DNA of 64,000 nucleotides from Podospora pseudocomata (Eukaryota > Ascomycota > Sordariomycetes > Sordariales > Podosporaceae): contig NW_026946365.1 of assembly GCF_035222375.1 (NCBI RefSeq), positions 372,001 to 436,000 on the forward strand. Direction: 5' to 3'. A model generated the notes under the pieces. The model was not told where the DNA came from, did no database searches, and saw only the letters and a program-made list of their open reading frames with translations. Of the stretch, positions 22,348 to 34,200 are shown one piece after another (the first letter of the stretch is position 1; every line of letters starts with the position of its first letter). Both the position numbers and the translations under genes were made by a program.

Positions 22348-25053
22348 ATCATGATTTGGGGAGAAGCAGGCGTTTTCATTGCATGGAATTCGGAAATAGC
22401 ATGAACCGGTTGATGATACCCTAGGAGAGTGAACCGGATGTTGGTAGTGCAAGGCTCTACATTACCTAGTTTAGTTTTTTTTTTTTTTTTTTTTTTTGAG
22501 ATGTTGAATGCAGGTGGCATTTCCTAAAATTTTTGATTTGGCAGACCCTCGTGATTGTTGCTATTTTTGTTGCTTTCCCAAAGACATGTTGTGCCTGGCG
22601 CGAGATAGAGATCTCCGATCTGGAAACCTTTCAAGTTGGGGAACACCCAAGAGCCAAGAGTTCTTCCCGCATGTGAAGTTGCTGCATTGCCGCAAAGCAC
22701 CCGAAATTGTGTGCTTGTCGTGTGCTCAAATTTCAGGCAGTAAAATCATCAAGGACCATGAACAGCCTCCTTGCGAGGCAGCTTCATTTCAAGCGAGTCT
22801 AGGGTCCTATGCTTTCCCATTGTGTCTGAGGACTCTTTCCACACCAAAGAACAGGTGAGGAATTGAGCCAGGAACGAGTTACCCTGGTGTCAATGCTTTT
22901 CAGCTGGACCAGTCAGGAAGGTCACAAAGAGACCATCGCAAAGTTCAAGAGTTCCAACTTGGGTAACCTGCATCGTTGGAAGTTTATTTATCTTCATTGG
23001 CCTATACATAACGGCCTATCGAGAAGGCTGGAGATTTGTGAGAACCTGATCCAGTCAGCTTTCCAAGCATATTGTTCACTACATTGGAGGCAGAAAAGAC
23101 GATACTTCGGTGAAGTTTTAGTGGAGCATCACCGGGCACCCCCATATTTTTGGTGTCCGTCCCCCCCACGTTCCCAAGCAGCACGGACCGTATCTTCTGC
23201 GCATCGTGGGAGGTATCCCATATTGAGATTGTCCATTTTAACTGGCCATGAATTTCCGCCGCTTACATTACAAACCGGACCGTTAGGTATGTTTTTTGGC
23301 CGGCAACGACGATTTGTCAACCGCATTGGATGCTAGTCATGCGTATAGAAGACGCAGCTTTGCTGGGCTAGGTACGAGGTAGTGCCTCAGGCCCCAGAAC
23401 AAGGCCCAGAGGCAAGGCTTTATCCACAAGGGAAACAGTCCTGGCTGCGAAAATTGGCCCCCAAAGCCTGCCTAACCTTTGGTGAGTGCCAATCTCCAGT
23501 CTTTGCCGCGGGTAGGTACCTGTACAGTGTTCTAAAAAAGGATACATTCTGCAGCGGCATTCTTTAAGCCTTCGGTTCTTGATTGAAGCTGTGGTGGAGG
23601 TTGTTGTTCGCTGTCTTCCTTGCAGTGTGCGTCGCGTTGCTGCCATTTTGGGCAATTAAAGCTGGGCTTGGCATGAAATGCTCATTTGATTGGTCCAGCT
23701 GGTTTGTCTTTTGGTACTTTTCAACGTCAAGTGCTCCGACACCCTTCTCGATTGCGCTTTCCACTCAAGCAGTAGGTATCTTTTCTGGAGCAAGGAGGCA
23801 GCGAAATGCTCGTAGGAACCACGATTCAATTTGGAACCTCTCTTGATCATCGATTTTACTAGCTCCGGTTTCTTCTACACCGACCTAGGCTTGGTTTCGC
23901 TACGGAGATGTCTACAAATGCCAGGTTCTTGCACCGCATTTTGGTCCTCGATTCAGATGAGCCGATTCCTTCCCTTCATCTCTCCCGCAGGCCCGATGCC
24001 GTGTGAACATATGCTGACTGCCTCGCCTAGCCGTGAACAAGCCCCTTTGCTGCCGTTTCGCTACGTTGTACGGTTCCTGGCGACCCATTTTAAGACCTCC
24101 CATCGACCTGGCTGTTCACACACGATTTGCTCGGCTGTCTAGGATTTTTTTTCGAAGCTTATCTCATTGTACTCGTCTCAATGGGAGTCAAGACTATCAT
24201 TTCTTGAAATCACTCTGTTCTCCGCATCATGGCCCCCAACACTTCCAAATCTCTTTGGAAGCTGCCTGCACCAGTTCCACTGGGAACGACTAACTATGAT
24301 CCAGCTATCGAATCAGAAACGAGGACGCTAGTATCCAGCTTTCCAAATTTCAGGTATTTTCTCATTTACCAGTCAAGCGTTGCCTCCCACATCACCCTGC
24401 CTCTCATCGCCCTCCAATACCACACAAGGTGTGGTGTCAATCCGTATATGTAAGCTTGCTCAGTGATCAACTGCTTGCTATTTTCACCCCCTTGCGTATA
24501 CCCTCTCATGGTCCCGAACCTATGTCTCCACGGTGTAATGTCGAGATGGTGGGTTACATGGGGCTCGGAAGCAAATAGTCGAGACTACAAATCCATATCC
24601 GCCTACCTCCAATTCCTTACTCCCCCTGGAAGGGGTTGTGGTGCCTCATGCTTGCTTCTGGGTTATGCAAAGAACCTAAGCCGCACTCAACTCACGAAGT
24701 GCAAAGTGTATTTCCTGGTTGCCTTGCTCTGGGTACCTCTTTATGGCTATCCGTTCGGGTGTTCTGTTTTGGCAGCCACTGGTGATGGGGTCAAAATTTA
24801 CAACTGCGACCATTACACCATCAATATCTGGATTTGAGGCTGAGTCATTGGGTATCGTCACTGAGTGGTGACCGAACTCGTAGCTACATGTCTTCAGATA
24901 AGTTATATACTCTTAGTCTGTCCTGCCCTTCCGGTAGAAGATCTGTCTTTGCATCACCAGCAGCATCAGCGACATACCCACCTGCATATCAAGCAACATA
25001 ACACAACCCGGTTACAATCGAGTCTACATCCACGACGTCCTTGTGCTCTAGCC
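22348..25053. other. 2.7 kb intergenic region without a supported gene
   Basis: The region begins with the CsbD-like gene's 3' flank and ends with the promoter of the NmrA-like gene. Frames at 22863-23336, 23583-23846 and 24229-24453 were read; none has a domain, a sensible intron set or a partner exon. I see no RNA gene or transposon. Confidence 0.45.
22475..22497 (+). repeat. Poly-T run of 23 bases
   Basis: An uninterrupted T tract lies about 130 bp downstream of the CsbD-like stop codon. It may be a slippage-prone microsatellite; its length could differ between isolates. Confidence 0.9.
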
Positions 25054-26122
25054 ATGAAGAACAGATCTAGCCAACAGCCCGCAGCTATGAGAGTGGCCAT
25101 CGCCGGAGCTGGCGGCTTTGCCCGTATTCTCGCCCAGTACATTAGTCAAACCCACTCTGTTCTCATTCTTTCAACTCAGGTCAGTCCAATGTCGTGTGTG
25201 GTGTTTCAGATCTTTTCAGCTAACATACCAGCAGCCCCGGCCCGAGGTGGATGAACAATGCCCTGGTTGTCAGCTTGTCGTTGTGGACTATCAAGATATC
25301 GAGAATCTTCGGTACGCCGTTCTGGGAGCCGATATCATCATTTCGACCATCTCGGGCGCCGAGCAGCTCAATCTCATTGATGCCGCTCGTCGTGCTCGGG
25401 TTCGTCGTTTCGTCCCTTCTGAATTCGAGGGCGACATGTCACGCCGACCAACTGACGACCCGCTGGACCGTGGCGGACAATCCGCCATTGAGATGCTGGA
25501 ACAGCTCCACATGCGATACACTATTTTCTCCTGTGGCATCTTCATGGAACGCTTTGCCCCAGGAGGCTTGCAGACCTATCACATCGGGGCAGGATCGGGA
25601 GTTCAGGGGCCAAGTGACTACCTTGTTGATATTCAAGGCTGCAACGCTGAGATTATCCCCAACAACCCAAGTGGCCGGTCAGTCCGTGTTACGCTCACAT
25701 CGGTATACGACGTGGCCCAATTTGTCACGGCAGCCATCGATCTCGGCATCAGCAACTGGCCGAGAGAATACCGCATGAGGGGCGAAACGATGACTGTTAC
25801 TGACTTGGTTCATACATGCTCCGATGTTCGTGGGGGTTCGTATTTGCCCCTCCTTCTTTATCGTGCTTGAATACCTTAGGTACTGACCTGCCCACTAGTT
25901 CCATTCAACCTTACTGCTCGCCATTACCGTGAGGTCGAGGCCCAAGTCGAAGAACTCCGGCAGAACGGGGATTGGGGCTACTACTACTTCTACTATCAGC
26001 GACTCCTGCAGACGGCCCTTGGAAGGTACCACGTCCATTCACCCAATCTTAACGACGATGTTCAGGTACAACCCATGTCATTTAGGGCTTGGTTGGAGAG
26101 GTTCTGGGGTGCGGCAGCCTAG
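25054..26122 (+). CDS. NmrA/isoflavone-reductase-like NAD(P)-binding protein
   Basis: The protein belongs to the atypical short-chain dehydrogenases of the NmrA/isoflavone reductase group, which act as NAD(P)H-dependent reductases or redox-sensing regulators. Three exons, 25054-25179, 25235-25835 and 25899-26122, encode 316 residues. The N-terminal nucleotide-binding loop is RVAIAGAGGFARILAQYI. Downstream come VLGADIIISTISGAEQLNLI and VRRFVPSEFEGDMS, the usual PSEFG-like segment of this family. The last exon supplies VPFNLTARHYREVEAQVEEL and ends RAWLERFWGAAA. Two possible starts lie 11 codons apart (25054 and 25087); the second begins directly at the dinucleotide fold. The second-exon acceptor is a CAGCAG tandem, so a one-residue variant (an extra Gln) is possible. 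The substrate is unknown. Confidence 0.85.
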
Positions 26123-27923
26123 GCCTCCCGCTGAATCATGGTAGCACAATCTTCATGGTGATGTCTGGGACACAAGATTGGGCTACCAGTGGAGGCATGT
26201 TGGTGACATGCAGGAATATTGCGGCTCTTTCCTTTGTCTTAGATGTGACAAGTTCACCTGGCATTTTCTCATTGGGGATTCTTCCCATGTTTGGCATAGA
26301 TGCGGAGCTCCAGTAGCCACCGGGTTACTTTTCATCGCTGTTCAGATCATTCAAAACTACCATGTACAAGCTGGTCTCATAATAAATCACTTCTCTTCTA
26401 TTTTTACCTGTCGTCGCCTGGTAACTATTGTTCTAGATCACCAAAATTCGCCGCCAACCACTTGTCACGCATAGCCCATCAGCGGGGTGGCACGGACATT
26501 TGCTACTGAAGCTCAGGTAGCAGCATTGCATGGTGTAGAGAGGGTTGGAAGACGGTAGCCGCAACATCAGGTTAGATGGAAAAGTTCCAGGGCTTTCCCA
26601 CAGAGCCTCAACAGCGGGCTGAAAAATGCAGTGGGCGGCGGCCACCAACCAAATTGTCAAGTGCTCTCACACTGAAGTTCACATGCAACCTGGAAGCCGT
26701 ACAGCCAACAGCCAACTCTAGTTCGCCGGATCTGGATCACCATGCATACATTCGTCGTAACCCATCCATTAAGCTATCCATGCCACCGCTTCTCCTCTTT
26801 CCAAGGTCAGGAATACAAATAGAGTGCGCCGTGCTCGACGGTAGTTGGACGCACAAGGATGGCACGGCCTGGGCGACACTGAAGGACCCTGGACACCCAT
26901 AGGGCTGGCCCAGCAGTGGGGATGACTGGGTGGCCCCTGTCCACTGGGAATTCTATGTACAGGACATACGTACGTCCTCATCGTGTACGGTTCTTTTCTG
27001 GACCAAAGCAGTTTAACGCCCCATTCAACAATGTGGCTACACGATCGATGTAGGTGAAGTGCTAGGCACACTTTTCCGGGTCTGAGCGCACCTCTCTGGC
27101 TACTCACCCCATCTATCATCAACTACACTAGCAAGTACCGTAGACTGACCCGACGGGAAGGAAGCTCACCCTACCCCCTAGATCCCCACCTGTTCGCGGC
27201 TCTTTGCCTTACACCCACTTCCAGGTGAAGAAGCATTTCGATTCCGCGATATCCAAACATCAAACAAGTCTTCCAATCCAATTCAGCACCCCTCCGTTGT
27301 AACCAAACAATATGCGAAAATAAATACAAGACTTGCACCGCGCCCCAACAGTGAATCCAAGTCCCTCCACCATCTACCTCAATCCAACCCTTCACGACAT
27401 CGTCGCATCGATCGCATAATGCACAACCCATTTTCCAAGGCAAAAAGATTAGATGAGGCTGTGGGGCAACAAGTCACCTGGGGAAAGGCACAGACGAAAC
27501 AACCGGACCGGCAGTAGCCGAAGTGCAAGCAGCATGTTTGCTTGTTTCAATTTCGTTCCTTCCATCAAAGAGAGGAAAATAAACGATTCCAGAAGGAATA
27601 ATTAATCAGCCAACCGGATGTGCTCCTTCCCCATTACAGGAGCTGCCTGAGGGGCACATGGGATGAAATCTGCCCCGATTGCCAAGTTAGAGGAGTCAAA
27701 CATCCGTCATCGCCAACGTCATGATATAGACACATCACGCCCGATGTGACGGTTACAGCACCAAAAGCAAACGCTCGTGAAACACATCACCAGCGCCTAC
27801 GATGTCATCAAATCTCTCGTCGTAAACCACACCACAAGCGCGGCTAATCACTGCCCCAGCAACCTTGCCAACCACCCCTCTTCTCAACAGGCATCGAGAT
27901 AAAAGCCATTGACTGGCAGTCCC
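26123..27923. other. 1.8 kb intergenic between convergent genes
   Basis: This is long for a space between two convergent 3' ends. Frames at 26178-26474, 26769-27122 and 27171-27443 were checked and show nothing coding-like. I see no RNA gene or repeat. Confidence 0.45.
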
Positions 27924-30031
27924 TTAGTTAGCCGAAGCAGTGACATCGCCATCGCCGTCGCCATCTCCGCCCTCGCCGTAATCATCGCCGTACTCAGTAA
28001 CAATCCAAAGACAGAAGCGCTCCCACTCGACCGCCCATTCCTTTAGGCGTTTGGCTTTCAGTCCAGACCCCACGCTTGCTGCACGAATATCCCGTATCCT
28101 TTAGGCAATTAACAAGTGGTTAGTATCTCTTTCCTCTTCAACAAGGACGTAGATGGGAACGGAGTGATATCCTCGCTCCAGATCCCCGTATACTACTATC
28201 CGGATGGGGGCACAACTTACCATGACTCAGGAGGCTGGTCCTCAAAGGCAGCCCACCGAACACTGTTCTCCGCCAGAGACCCGATTCCAGCCAGGCCTAA
28301 TGACTCCCACGCATGCAGTGCTGTCCAGAACTGGTGTGTCATTCCTAAGCCGGCACCTTCTCTCGCATGTTCCTTCGCATCACCAAGTGACAAGGCACAC
28401 GGAACACCCTGAGCGATGAGGGCCAGGAGCGGGTGGTTCGAAATGTCGCCTTTGCCCGGTACCAGACAACTCTCTACCAGGATCCTCTTGTCCTTGACAG
28501 CCTCCATCATGCGCGGGTGTCTGTAGAGCGACGGAGCATTTCCGAGCCTCCGTGTTCCGAGCAAAAGAGCGTCGAAGAGGTTGCATTCGCCGGCTCCATC
28601 AATGCCACCCCCCGCGTCCAAGAAAAAGGGGATTTCGACTTCTTCCAGTGCGCACTGCTTTCGGAACCAGAAGAGTTCTGGTAGCATGTCCGTGAGCGAT
28701 CTTCCGAGAGCGTCGGTGTCGGCGAGGTCGTAGCCGGCCACCAGGTCAGACCAGATCATTTTGGTCGCGATGCAACTATCCGCATCCTCAATGATCGACC
28801 GTTGATCCTGGTTGCGGGTGGTTGACCAGATGATCCGGAGTCCCCAAAAGGGCGGTCGCTGACCCGGGTCGTCGGGAGTGGTTGTGGCTTGGCGGCAATA
28901 GCTGGCCGCTTCTTGTCCGATGACGACGAACAACTGGTCAGAGTCGGGTTCTGGCGACTCTGAGCCTGTGCGGTAGTAATCAAGGGGGAAAGTAAGCCTA
29001 ACATTGGGGTTGTGTATTAGTCGTGGCACACTCTCGTTGATCACCATAGTGGTGTTGTTGCCACCCGTGGGGTTTAGAAAAGGGGGAGATGGATTACGAG
29101 GCCCATCACGGCGGCCTAGATAGAGTGTAGAGAAATCCTTACCGTAGTTCTGACCACGATAGACCGTCCTCCATTAGTTGAACCAAGAGATGACGCAGGA
29201 ACTTTCGGAATATTGGCTCGTAGTAGAGCATGCCCCTGAGTAGGCGTGAATCTGCCCGGCCCTCGGCCGATGAGAAGCTTTCGGTTTTTTCGGTTTGTGG
29301 CGTCGTAGTAGTGGTGCTGTCATCACTCCTCGATACTACACCGCATCTTGCCTTGAGCCATTTGCTGAAGCCTGACCTGCCTCCTTCGGGGTAGTCATCC
29401 GCCGCATTGGTCAGGGGCACAAAGGTTCCGCTCTCGTAGTCAGAACTCCATATCGACTGCTCGCTTTTCTGGTCGTTCTTTCGGAACCGAATTTCGACTC
29501 TTCTCGTGGTATTACCCCTTGCCTCTGCCGTAGCGAGATTTCCATTCGAGGATGACAGACACATCCCTGGTGTCTCGAGCGCCAGGGTGATGAGGCGGTC
29601 GACATTAGCCAAAGCGAGGGCGTCCATCTGGGCGCGGAGGAGACCGCCTTTTGGTAGCCGCTGGATGATTTGCCATGATTTGGGTTTGGTCATGGCGTCG
29701 GGGGTGAGAGTAGTGGTTGTGACATGGTGGTGCTCTTCATCTCGTATCCTGTCGACGATGCGGCATGCTGCCTTGGCGATAGGGGAGAGGGCTTGTCGGA
29801 AGGAGGAGTCTGCCTTGTTTTGTCTTTCAGTTACTACTACCTGTTACTTTTTGGGTATGGAGTGGGGTTAGGGTGGGGATGAGGTAGGGTACACATACCG
29901 CTTCGCTGTTTGTACTCTTCGTTTATGAGGGCGGTGCGGCTGGAGAGATATTTTTGGAGGATGGGGTCGCAGGGGAAGGGGAGTTCGGTTGTGAGGATGG
30001 AGTGGTAGTCTTCGTCTGTGAGGGGAGCCAT
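27924..30031 (-). CDS. ADGF/CECR1-type adenosine deaminase homologue, predicted catalytically dead
   Basis: Four exons, 30031-29899, 29833-29143, 28997-28221 and 28098-27924, give 591 residues. Homology to the ADGF group of adenosine deaminases is clear from LPELFWFRKQC, CNLFDALLLGTRRLGN, SLYRHPRMMEAVKDKRILVE and GLGSLAENSVRWAAFED-like segments near the C-terminus. Adenosine deaminases bind zinc through HxH, a third His in HAGE and an Asp in the SNDDP-type motif. Here the HxH position is R111-A-Q113 (LPKGGLLRAQMDA), HAGE is D402-A-G-G405, the catalytic His after RIG is N428, and the first Asp of the DD pair is G480. All ligands and the general acid/base are lost while the fold segments remain, so this looks like a pseudoenzyme. 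There is no clear signal peptide. The C-terminus has a GDGDGDGD-like tract. The first-intron acceptor is the least certain join. Confidence 0.85.
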
Positions 30032-31254
30032 ATTTTGGAGGTGAGAAGATGCCTAGCGGGGAGATTGGTGATGAGATGGTTCGGATGGTGATGTGGTAGT
30101 GGGACTGCGTTGTGAAATGACGTCGGGGTAGCGGTTATAGCGGCTGTTTTTGGTCGGCAGCGCTAAAGGCGACGTTGGCGGGTAATTAGACGATATCTCC
30201 GGGCGGTTGAAGCGGTTATTGTGGGGTCAGAGTTGGCTACCAACCTGGGTAAAATATCATGGACAGTTTTGATTTTATTGTGACCTAGGTTGGTCTTTGT
30301 CATTCTTTAAAGCATTGGGGGAAGAAGGTCATAGGGACTGAAATAGTCTTATTTATTGTCTCCTGTTGCCTGTCGGGGGATTTGTGCTTTTTGAGAGGTT
30401 CTTGACTGAGGTTTGTCAAAGCGGAAAATCAGAAGAGTTTGAGGGACGGTGATGCCTGAGCGTGGCAACAAATGCTTGACAGTTGAGGCTCGCAGCTTAT
30501 GTCCATGATGGAGCGAAATCTTGACCAAAATTGCCGGCCTTTCGATCAAGACACATTCTGGCTTAGCATCATTGCGGCGAGATGTAAAGTTACTGTTTAA
30601 GGCAATTGATGCTCGACCGTTGCATGGTGCATACACAAGCCTCTTTAGCTCCCCGCGATATCCCCGCTCGGCTTCATCGCGATGCAAGATCCACGAGTCG
30701 CCAAGGCATACCATGAAGAGTTGAGCCTTGGGAGGGCTGAAAGTAGTTATTAGCAGGCAGTATCTACATCCAGAACTAGAAATACGGTTTCAAAGATGAA
30801 TAGAATAGGCAAGTCGGCGACATCAACGTTAGAGGGTTTGTCAGCCCGGGTAGTCGCGGGCGTGGGGACATGGTGGGGTACCCTACAGTAGTTATCCGGT
30901 CATCGGTCGGCTCCCGTGGGGCAACCACCCCGAGCTACCCCTCCGCTGATTCCGCTTCCTAACTGTCGGGTATCATACAAAGCAGCGAATAAGATTACTG
31001 CAAACTCCAGAGTATATGGCTTGGATTGCTTGCTGTTGATCAGTCTCGCTCTGCAGCCATCGTGACGCCATCTATCTCATATTCTCATCCCATCTGTTTC
31101 AAACCTCCAATTTCTACATAAGCTCAGTGGGCGTTCATCCCATCCAATACCTACTCTTCTTTTCCTTTCACATCATCACCTCAGATCGAGTCTCCCTCGC
31201 ACCAACCACTCTTACTTACACAAGCCACGTCAACACCTACAAAACCCGCCCACC
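30032..31254. other. 1.2 kb divergent intergenic region
   Basis: The region should hold the promoters of the deaminase homologue and 5-oxoprolinase genes, which are divergent. A minus-strand frame at 30349-30714 has no family features. The 5-oxoprolinase leader just before 31255 is rich in C, T and A, typical of a fungal 5' UTR. Confidence 0.5.
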
Positions 31255-34200
31255 ATGTCTTCCTCACCTGAAGCCTCAAAGAAAGGCGGAATCCGCATCG
31301 CCATTGACCGCGGCGGCACTTTCACTGACTGCGTTGGGTCCCTGAACGGCGAGACTATCATTATTAAGCTTCTCTCTGAAGACCCCTCCAATTACTCGGA
31401 TGCTCCCCTCGAAGGCATCCGACGCATCCTCTCCCACTTTCTCATGAAAGATATCCCTCGTGGTCAACCCCTCGATACGTCAGCCATCGAGAGCATACGT
31501 ATGGGCACCACTGTGGCTACCAACGCTTTGCTGGAGAGGAAAGGAGAGAAGATCGCCTTTGTCACCACCAAAGGGTTTGGGGATATTTTGTTGATCGGCA
31601 ACCAGTCTCGCCCAAAGATCTTTGACTTGGCAATCAAGAAGCCGGATGTGCTTTATGAGGAGGTGGTCGAGGTGGAGGAGAGAGTGACGTTGGAGGATTA
31701 TGCTGAGGATCCGAAGCGGGTGCTTACCAAAGTGGAGGCCAAGGCTGGGACGGAAGAGGCAAAGAAGGAAGAGATTGTCATGGGACTGAGTGGAGAGGCG
31801 GTTAGGATTCTGCAAAGACCGGATAGGGAGGTAATCAAGGGCAAGTTGGGGGAGATTTACAGAAAAGGGATCAAGAGTGTGGCTGTTTGCTTGATGCATG
31901 GGTATACTTTCCCAGACCATGAGAGGTTGGTGGGCGAAGTGGCCAAGGAGATTGGGTTTGAGCACATCAGCCTGAGCCATGAGCTGATGCCGATGATCAA
32001 GTTGGTCTCAAGAGCAACTTCGGTCTGCGCTGATGCGTATCTCACGCCAGCGATTAAAAAGTACATTGCTGGGTTTCAGAATGGATTTGAAGGCGGTAGC
32101 TTGGGCTCGAAGAGCGTCAAGGAAAATGGCGAAAAGAAGGGTGCGAGGTGTGAGTTCATGCAAAGCGATGGTGGGTTGGTGGATGTCGACAAGTTCACAG
32201 GCCTGAAAGCTATCTTGTCCGGCCCCGCAGGAGGTGTTGTTGGTTACGCCATAACCTCGTACGACGAGAAGACCAAAGTTCCCGTCATTGGGTTTGACAT
32301 GGGTGGTACCAGCACAGATGTCTCGAGGTATGGAGACGGCAGGTATGACCATACCTTTGAGACAACGACTGCCGGTGTCACCATCCAGTCTCCACAGTTA
32401 GATATCAACACAGTTGCCGCTGGTGGCGGATCAAGGCTGTTCTTCAAAAATGGGCTATTTGTTGTCGGTCCCGATTCTGCCGGTGCTCACCCTGGTCCTG
32501 CTTGCTACCGAAAGGGTGGCCCGGCGGCCGTCACCGATGCCAACTTGTTCTTGGGCAGATTATTGCCCGAGTTCTTCCCCAAGATCTTTGGGAAGAATGA
32601 GGACGAGGCCCTGGACACGGAGGCGAGTAGAAAGGCGCTTCAGGAAATCGCAGACCAGATTCAGAAGGAAACGGGAAAGAAGATGGACATCGATGAGGTT
32701 GCCTATGGATTCTTGACAGTTGCCAACGAAGCCATGACCCGACCTATCAGAAGCATCACTGAGGCCAAAGGCCACGACACATCAAAGCACCGTCTGGCTA
32801 CCTTTGGAGGTGCCGGCGGTCAGCACGCTGTTGCTATTGCCGAGTCACTGGGTATCAAGCAGATTCTGGTTCATAGATACTCTTCGGTTCTCTCTGCCTA
32901 TGGCATGGCCCTTGCAGACGTGGTGGATGAACGTCAAGAGCCAGATTCGAGTGTGTGGAGTCAGGACAGCGAGGTTGTTGGCCATCTCAAGCAAAAAGTC
33001 GGAAGTCTGAAGGAAAAATCTCGCGAGGCCTTGAGAGATCAGGGATTTGACGACAGCGAGATGGTCTTTGAGGAGTACCTCAATATGAGATATCGCGGCA
33101 CCGAATCAGCTCTCATGATCATCAAGCCAAGCGATGACAGCTGGGACTTCGGCAGGGCTTTTGTGGAGCACCACCGCTACGAGTTCGGCTTTACGCTAGA
33201 TGAGAGGGATATCATTATCGACGACGTCCGTGTGCGTGGCATTGGCAAGAGCTTCCAGTATGGGGAGAAGACAGTCGATGAGCAGCTTAAGACAGTCCAG
33301 CGCACAGGTGTATCTCTAGAGAAGAAGCACTCCGAAGCCAAGGTTTATTTTGAAGGAGGCCGGCTGGATACCCCCATCTACAAACTTACTGATCTTTCCG
33401 TTGGCAACGTTATCAAGGGTCCAGCCATGTTGGCGGATGGCACCCAAACCATTGTCGTCACCCCTAACGCCACTGCTTTGATTCTCGAGACGCACGTTGT
33501 GGTCGACCTTCCCAAGACTGCGAAGGACAAGTCCTCTGAAAGTATGGAAGAGCGTGAGGTTGACTCCATCATGCTCAGCATTTTTGGGCACCGGTTTATG
33601 GCCATTGCGGAGCAGATGGGCAGAGCGCTCCAGAAGACAAGCGTCAGTACCAACGTCAAGGAGCGTCTTGATTTTTCTTGTGCCATTTTTGACGCGTCCG
33701 GAGGTCTCGTAGCCAATGCTCCTCATTTGCCTGTCCACTTGGGGTCCATGGCGACTTGTGTTCGCACCCAGGCCAAGATCTGGGAGGGCAAGCTCAAGAA
33801 GGGCGATGTCATCATTTCCAACCACCCGTCATACGGCGGTACTCACTTACCAGATATCACTCTTCTGATGCCAGCATTCAACGAGGCTGGTGATAGGATT
33901 CTGTTTTATGCCGCCTCTCGCGCCCATCACGCTGACATCGGAGGTATCACGGCTGGCAGCATGCCCCCTCACTCCCGCGAGTTGTACCAAGAAGGTGCCG
34001 CCATCAAGTCTGAGAAGCTTGTTAGCGAAGGAAAGTTCAATGAAGAACGCTGCATTGAGCTTCTTTATCACGAGCCAGCCAAGTACCCAGGATGCAGCGG
34101 TACCCGCACCCTCGCTGACAACATCAACGACCTCCGCGCCCAGGTTTCGGCGAATCAGAAGGGCATCTCCCTCATCGAGGGCCTCATCAGCGAGTATGGT

